Assembly: GCA_964417825.1 (NCBI GenBank)
Contig: CAYQJC010000026.1
Span: forward strand, 1 to 7,721
Reading direction: 5' to 3'
Length of the DNA: 7,721 bases
Source of the DNA: CAYQJC01 sp964417825
GTDB lineage: Bacteria; Patescibacteriota; Minisyncoccia; Minisyncoccales; CG1-02-41-26
Part shown: piece by piece, positions 5,648 through 7,721 of the stretch
Layout of the letters: the number at the start of each line of letters is the position of its first letter
Numbering within the stretch: the stretch's first letter is position 1
Program-made: the position numbers and the translations under genes
The notes under the pieces: model-generated
Database searches by the model: none
The model's input: the letters and a program-made list of their open reading frames with translations, nothing else
What the model was told of the DNA's origin: nothing

Positions 5648-7045
5648 TTAGTCAAATTTCTTTATTTTTGGGCCTTGTTTGGTATCTTCGATTTGGTAGC
5701 CGAGGCGTTGGATTTTGTTACGGAGTTCATCAGCTTTTTGCCAGTTTTTTTGAGCTCTATATTTTCCCCGAAGTTCAACTAATTTTTTTATTTCTTTAGG
5801 GATTTTTTCTTTCTTTTCTATTTTTTTGAAATCTAAAAATAAGAATATCTCGTTTATTTTTTTGAAAAAATTGTAAGTTTCTTTGGCATCACTGTGGGAA
5901 ATTTGTTTTTTATCGATTTTTTTGTTAATTCTGGCGATGAAATCGAACATTAGCCCTTTTGCTTTTGGGGTGTTAAAATCATCTTCTAAAGCCTGAAGAA
6001 ATTTTTTTTCAAAATTTTTTATCATTTTTTTATTGCTTTTTACTGAGGTTCCTTTTATTTCTTTCAATCGGTTTAAAAATTCTTCTAATTTTTTCAAATT
6101 TGCTTTTGATTCTCTTGCAATTTTTTCTGAATAATCAAGAGGGGAGCGGTAATGAGAAGAAAAAACAATAAATCTTAAAACTTCAGGGGAGTATTTTTTA
6201 AGAAAATCTCGGATAGTGATAAAATTACCCAAAGATTTTGCCATTTTCTTTCCCTTAATTTTCAAAATGCCAGTGTGAACCCAGTATTTAACCATTGGCT
6301 TTTTGCCAGAAATTCCTTCCATTTGGGCGATTTCTGCTTCGTGATGAGGAAAAATTAACTCTCTGGCACCACCATGAATGTCGTATTGGAAGCCAAAGTA
6401 TTTTTCAGCGATGGCGGTATCTTCAATATGCCAGCCGGGCCGGCCCGCTCCCCAGGGACTGGCCCATTTTGGCTCTCCGGGCTTTGATAGCTTCCATAGA
6501 CAAAAGTCGCCTTTATTTCTTTTGTTTTTACTTTGATCAATTCTTGAGGTAGCATCTTCAGCTTGCTCTATGGTTCTCCCTGATAACTTCCCATAATCTT
6601 TAAATTTTTTAATATCATAATAAACCCCATCTTCTATTTGGTAGGCGTACCCCTTTTTTAGTAATCTTTTAACTTGACTTTGGATTTCTTTAATATGCTC
6701 GGTTGCTCTGGCATATTTTGTAACACTTTCAATTTTTAAAGATCTCATATCTTTCAGATATTCTTTTTCAAAAAATCGAGCAATCTCTCGCCAGCTTTTC
6801 TTTTTTTCTTTGGCTCTTTTTATAATTTTGTCATCAATATCGGTGATATTTTGCAAATAAAAAACTTTATAGCCCAAAAATTTCAAATAACGGACCAGCA
6901 TGTCATAGCAGAGATAGGTTCTGGCATGGCCTAAATGAGAGAAATCATAAACCGTTGGCCCACAAACAAAAATATTCACTTTTTTATTAACTTTTGGACG
7001 GAAGATTTGTTTCTTTCGCGATAAGGTATTGTAAAATTTGAGCAT
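5648..7045 (-). CDS. cysS: Cysteinyl-tRNA synthetase with altered zinc ligand
   Basis: Charges tRNA-Cys with cysteine in the cytoplasm. The 465 residues match the usual bacterial length. The class I signatures are HLGH (37-40, the HIGH motif) within FVCGPTVYDFSHLGHART and KMAKS (267-271, the KMSKS loop with Ala for the first Ser). In E. coli CysRS the zinc that selects cysteine is held by Cys28, Cys209, His234 and Glu238. Here C28, H234 and E238 fall at identical numbers, but position 209 is Asp in GWHIEDTA. A C-terminal anticodon-binding region follows, rich in lysine. ATG 7045 gives the standard MLKFYNTLSRKK beginning and has no Shine-Dalgarno. It is first in the apparent cysS-dnaB-recR operon. 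The changed ligand need not abolish function, since Asp can bind zinc. Confidence 0.96.
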   Translation of the reverse strand: MLKFYNTLSRKKQIFRPKVNKKVNIFVCGPTVYDFSHLGHARTYLCYDMLVRYLKFLGYKVFYLQNITDIDDKIIKRAKEKKKSWREIARFFEKEYLKDMRSLKIESVTKYARATEHIKEIQSQVKRLLKKGYAYQIEDGVYYDIKKFKDYGKLSGRTIEQAEDATSRIDQSKNKRNKGDFCLWKLSKPGEPKWASPWGAGRPGWHIEDTAIAEKYFGFQYDIHGGARELIFPHHEAEIAQMEGISGKKPMVKYWVHTGILKIKGKKMAKSLGNFITIRDFLKKYSPEVLRFIVFSSHYRSPLDYSEKIARESKANLKKLEEFLNRLKEIKGTSVKSNKKMIKNFEKKFLQALEDDFNTPKAKGLMFDFIARINKKIDKKQISHSDAKETYNFFKKINEIFLFLDFKKIEKKEKIPKEIKKLVELRGKYRAQKNWQKADELRNKIQRLGYQIEDTKQGPKIKKFD

Positions 7046-7056
7046 AATATTATTTA

Positions 7057-7085
7057 ATCATACTTTATTTTTTTTGAATTCTCAA
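7057..7085 (-). promoter_or_regulatory. Promoter for the cysS-dnaB-recR operon (TTGAGA, 17 bp, TATGAT)
   Basis: On the minus strand TTGAGA (7080-7085) and TATGAT (7057-7062) each match the sigma70 consensus at five of six bases with the ideal 17-bp spacer, which is A-rich. The -10 lies 11 bases before the cysS ATG, the same distance as for rmuC, predicting a leader of about 5 bases and therefore near-leaderless translation. The element is divergent from the promoter at 7108-7135. Confidence 0.62.
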
Positions 7086-7107
7086 CTTTTTAGGTAATGA
7101 GTTGGGG

Positions 7108-7135
7108 TTGACATTTAACCTAGTTTTGTTAGAAT
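7108..7135 (+). promoter_or_regulatory. Strong promoter for the small acidic gene (TTGACA, 16 bp, extended -10 TAGAAT)
   Basis: A perfect -35 TTGACA (7108-7113) is followed by a 16-bp spacer and TAGAAT (7130-7135), preceded by TG at 7127-7128 to make an extended -10. An overlapping TATAAT at 7135-7140 is 21 bp from the -35 and less likely to be used. Transcription should start near 7142, giving a leader of about 41 bases. Confidence 0.68.
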
Positions 7136-7171
7136 ATAATAATTTTCTTTTGGGCTTTAAAATAAAATAGG

Positions 7172-7177
7172 GGAGGT
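7172..7177 (+). promoter_or_regulatory. Consensus Shine-Dalgarno GGAGGT for the small acidic gene
   Basis: GGAGGT, within the longer purine run AGGGGAGGT (7169-7177), lies five bases before ATG 7183 and fixes that start. It is the only full Shine-Dalgarno before any gene in the window. Confidence 0.85.
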
Positions 7178-7182
7178 AAAAA

Positions 7183-7404
7183 ATGGCTGAGAGAAAAAGA
7201 AGGACGCAGGGGAATGAACAAAATGGAGAATGGGATGATAATGATGATGAAGTTATGGATGAGAGTTTTGATTTCTTGTTGGAATTAGAACCTGAAATAT
7301 ACACCTCAGCAAAACCAGAAGCCCGAAGTGAAGACGAGTATGAAGCACTAATTTCTGAAGGATTTTGGCATATTGGAATTAGATTGCTTGAAGATGGAAG
7401 ATAA
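7183..7404 (+). CDS. Small highly acidic protein of unknown function (73 aa)
   Basis: I do not recognise this protein. It is probably cytoplasmic, with no signal peptide or membrane segment. It starts with a basic patch (MAERKRR), continues with a polar acidic stretch rich in Asp, Glu and Asn (12-30), then FDFLLELEPEIY (29-40), a linker, and a C-terminal half DEYEALISEGFWHIGIRLL (51-69) that looks like an amphipathic helix plus a short hydrophobic segment. There are 22 Asp/Glu against about 8 Lys/Arg, so the net charge is near -14. No cysteine is present, so a zinc ribbon is excluded. The gene has a strong promoter, a consensus Shine-Dalgarno and its own terminator, making a self-contained, probably well-expressed unit divergent from cysS. 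Strong expression signals, not homology, are the argument that it is real. Partner-binding or nucleic-acid-mimic roles are possible but unsupported. Confidence 0.82.
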   Translation: MAERKRRTQGNEQNGEWDDNDDEVMDESFDFLLELEPEIYTSAKPEARSEDEYEALISEGFWHIGIRLLEDGR

Positions 7405-7430
7405 TGAAAACAGAAAAACTGCAATTTTTT

Positions 7431-7470
7431 AGGTCCTCCTTGAGATTTCGAGCATCTGAGGAGGACTTTT
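7431..7470 (+). terminator. Rho-independent terminator of the small acidic gene
   Basis: A 10-bp stem (7431-7440 with 7459-7468, one G-U pair) extends through a U-G pair and a bulged G into AGAT/ATCT (7443-7446, 7454-7457), with a 7-base loop. It starts 26 bases after the stop codon and runs into CTTTTAATTT. The U-tract is short but the stem is long and GC-rich at its core. It is oriented for + strand transcripts. Confidence 0.75.
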
Positions 7471-7592
7471 AATTTCGGTAAAAAGACTAAATTCTCCATT
7501 CTACCATCGTTGACGACCGCACAAAATAGTAGAATTTAACTAAATTAAAAACATTGAGAATCCAAAATGGATTTGACATAGTGTTCAGATAC
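7471..7592. other. Intergenic stretch without a gene, containing two inverted repeats
   Basis: No open reading frame with a start signal was found here. ATTCTAC (7498-7504) and GTAGAAT (7529-7535) are perfect 7-bp inverted repeats around a 24-base loop. The left arm sits in a faint 7-base series (CTAAATT, CTCCATT, CTACCAT from 7487) that recalls the arrays beside rplU. A tight hairpin, AATCCA and TGGATT with an AAA loop, occupies 7559-7573. It is immediately followed by a perfect TTGACA (7573-7578), but no -10 element lies at a usable distance. Functions are unknown. Confidence 0.45.
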
Positions 7593-7662
7593 CTCAGGGG
7601 AATAGGGATCTTCAATAATTCCTGAGACCGAGGATAGTATCAGGACTATCTCGGGGTTTTTT
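7593..7662 (+). terminator. Second intrinsic terminator with an upstream stem and competing pairings
   Basis: The terminator is CCGA-g-GATAGT (7628-7638) pairing with ACTATC-TCGG (7645-7654), with a 6-base loop, then GG and six T residues (7657-7662). Just upstream CTCAGG (7593-7598) pairs with CCTGAG (7621-7626) as a separate stem compatible with the terminator. CCTGA (7621-7625) can instead pair with TCAGG (7640-7644), which lies in the terminator loop, and this would break the upstream stem. The terminator is well supported. Whether the alternatives make a regulated switch, a small RNA or only folding noise is open, because no clear promoter for this segment was found. Confidence 0.72.
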
Positions 7663-7666
7663 AATA

Positions 7667-7695
7667 TGGATAAATTTGATTTTAGGTGATAAAAT
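7667..7695 (+). promoter_or_regulatory. Candidate promoter for a gene beyond the right edge
   Basis: TGGATA (7667-7672, four of six matches) is followed by a 17-bp spacer and TAAAAT (7690-7695) with a TGA extension. Transcription would start near 7702. An ATG at 7711 opens a frame that leaves the window after three codons, so the gene cannot be judged. An earlier ATG at 7694 is stopped after two codons. Confidence 0.35.
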
Positions 7696-7721
7696 GAATT
7701 AATTTGGTTTATGAATTCTCT

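Noticed and set aside
6295..6555. Reading frames on both strands within cysS
   Set aside because: Both are shadows of the CysRS catalytic domain, which is intact in its own frame.
7431..7468. Long-range pairing of CCTCC in the terminator with the GGAGG Shine-Dalgarno of the same transcript
   Set aside because: Only about five bases match and the CCTCC strand is already locked in a longer, stronger hairpin.
7065..7499. 144-residue minus-strand reading frame covering the small acidic gene and its control region
   Set aside because: It runs through a promoter, a Shine-Dalgarno, a coding region and a terminator on the other strand, its product is low-complexity and serine-rich, and it has no RBS.
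7510..7535. Promoter TTGACG with TAGAAT for a small RNA
   Set aside because: The spacer is only 14 bp, too short for normal sigma70 use.
7573..7600. Promoter using the perfect TTGACA at 7573-7578
   Set aside because: No -10-like hexamer occurs 15-19 bp downstream; the bases there are GC-rich and belong to the terminator's upstream stem.

Overview
The window is a compact, AT-rich bacterial chromosome segment holding seven recognisable protein genes and one unrecognised small gene. No tRNA, rRNA, CRISPR array, insertion sequence or phage gene was seen. Gene content is ordinary housekeeping. The style fits a reduced genome of the Candidate Phyla Radiation (Patescibacteria, Parcubacteria-like): a short RmuC, rplU without an adjacent rpmA, a CysRS with a changed zinc site, heptameric intergenic repeats and very short predicted leaders. 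TGA is used as a stop (recR), which argues against the code-25 lineages. This placement is an inference from style, because no 16S rRNA is present.

Left half (3-3572, + strand): a Kef-type (CPA2) cation/proton antiporter membrane domain, a CaCA-family cation exchanger 11 bases after it, an RmuC-family protein, and ribosomal protein bL21. The first two genes are probably co-transcribed and both concern ion homeostasis. rmuC has its own promoter candidate. rplU is bracketed by two inverted arrays of 7-bp repeats that share a plan but not a sequence.

Middle (3628-7045, - strand): cysS, dnaB and recR form an apparent operon transcribed leftward and converging on rplU. It joins tRNA charging, the replicative helicase and recombinational repair. 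A good sigma70-type promoter lies just before cysS. A GC-rich hairpin ends six bases before the recR start.

Right end (7046-7721): divergent from cysS, a strong promoter and a consensus Shine-Dalgarno drive a 73-residue, very acidic protein of unknown function, followed by a long terminator hairpin. The last 250 bases carry no convincing gene. They do hold several inverted repeats, a second terminator with competing pairings upstream of it, and a promoter-like element that may serve a gene starting at 7711 and leaving the window.

The points most worth following are the self-contained small acidic gene, the switch-like terminator after it, the Cys-to-Asp change at the CysRS zinc site, the paired heptamer arrays around rplU, and the contrast between near-leaderless housekeeping genes and the one gene with a full Shine-Dalgarno.
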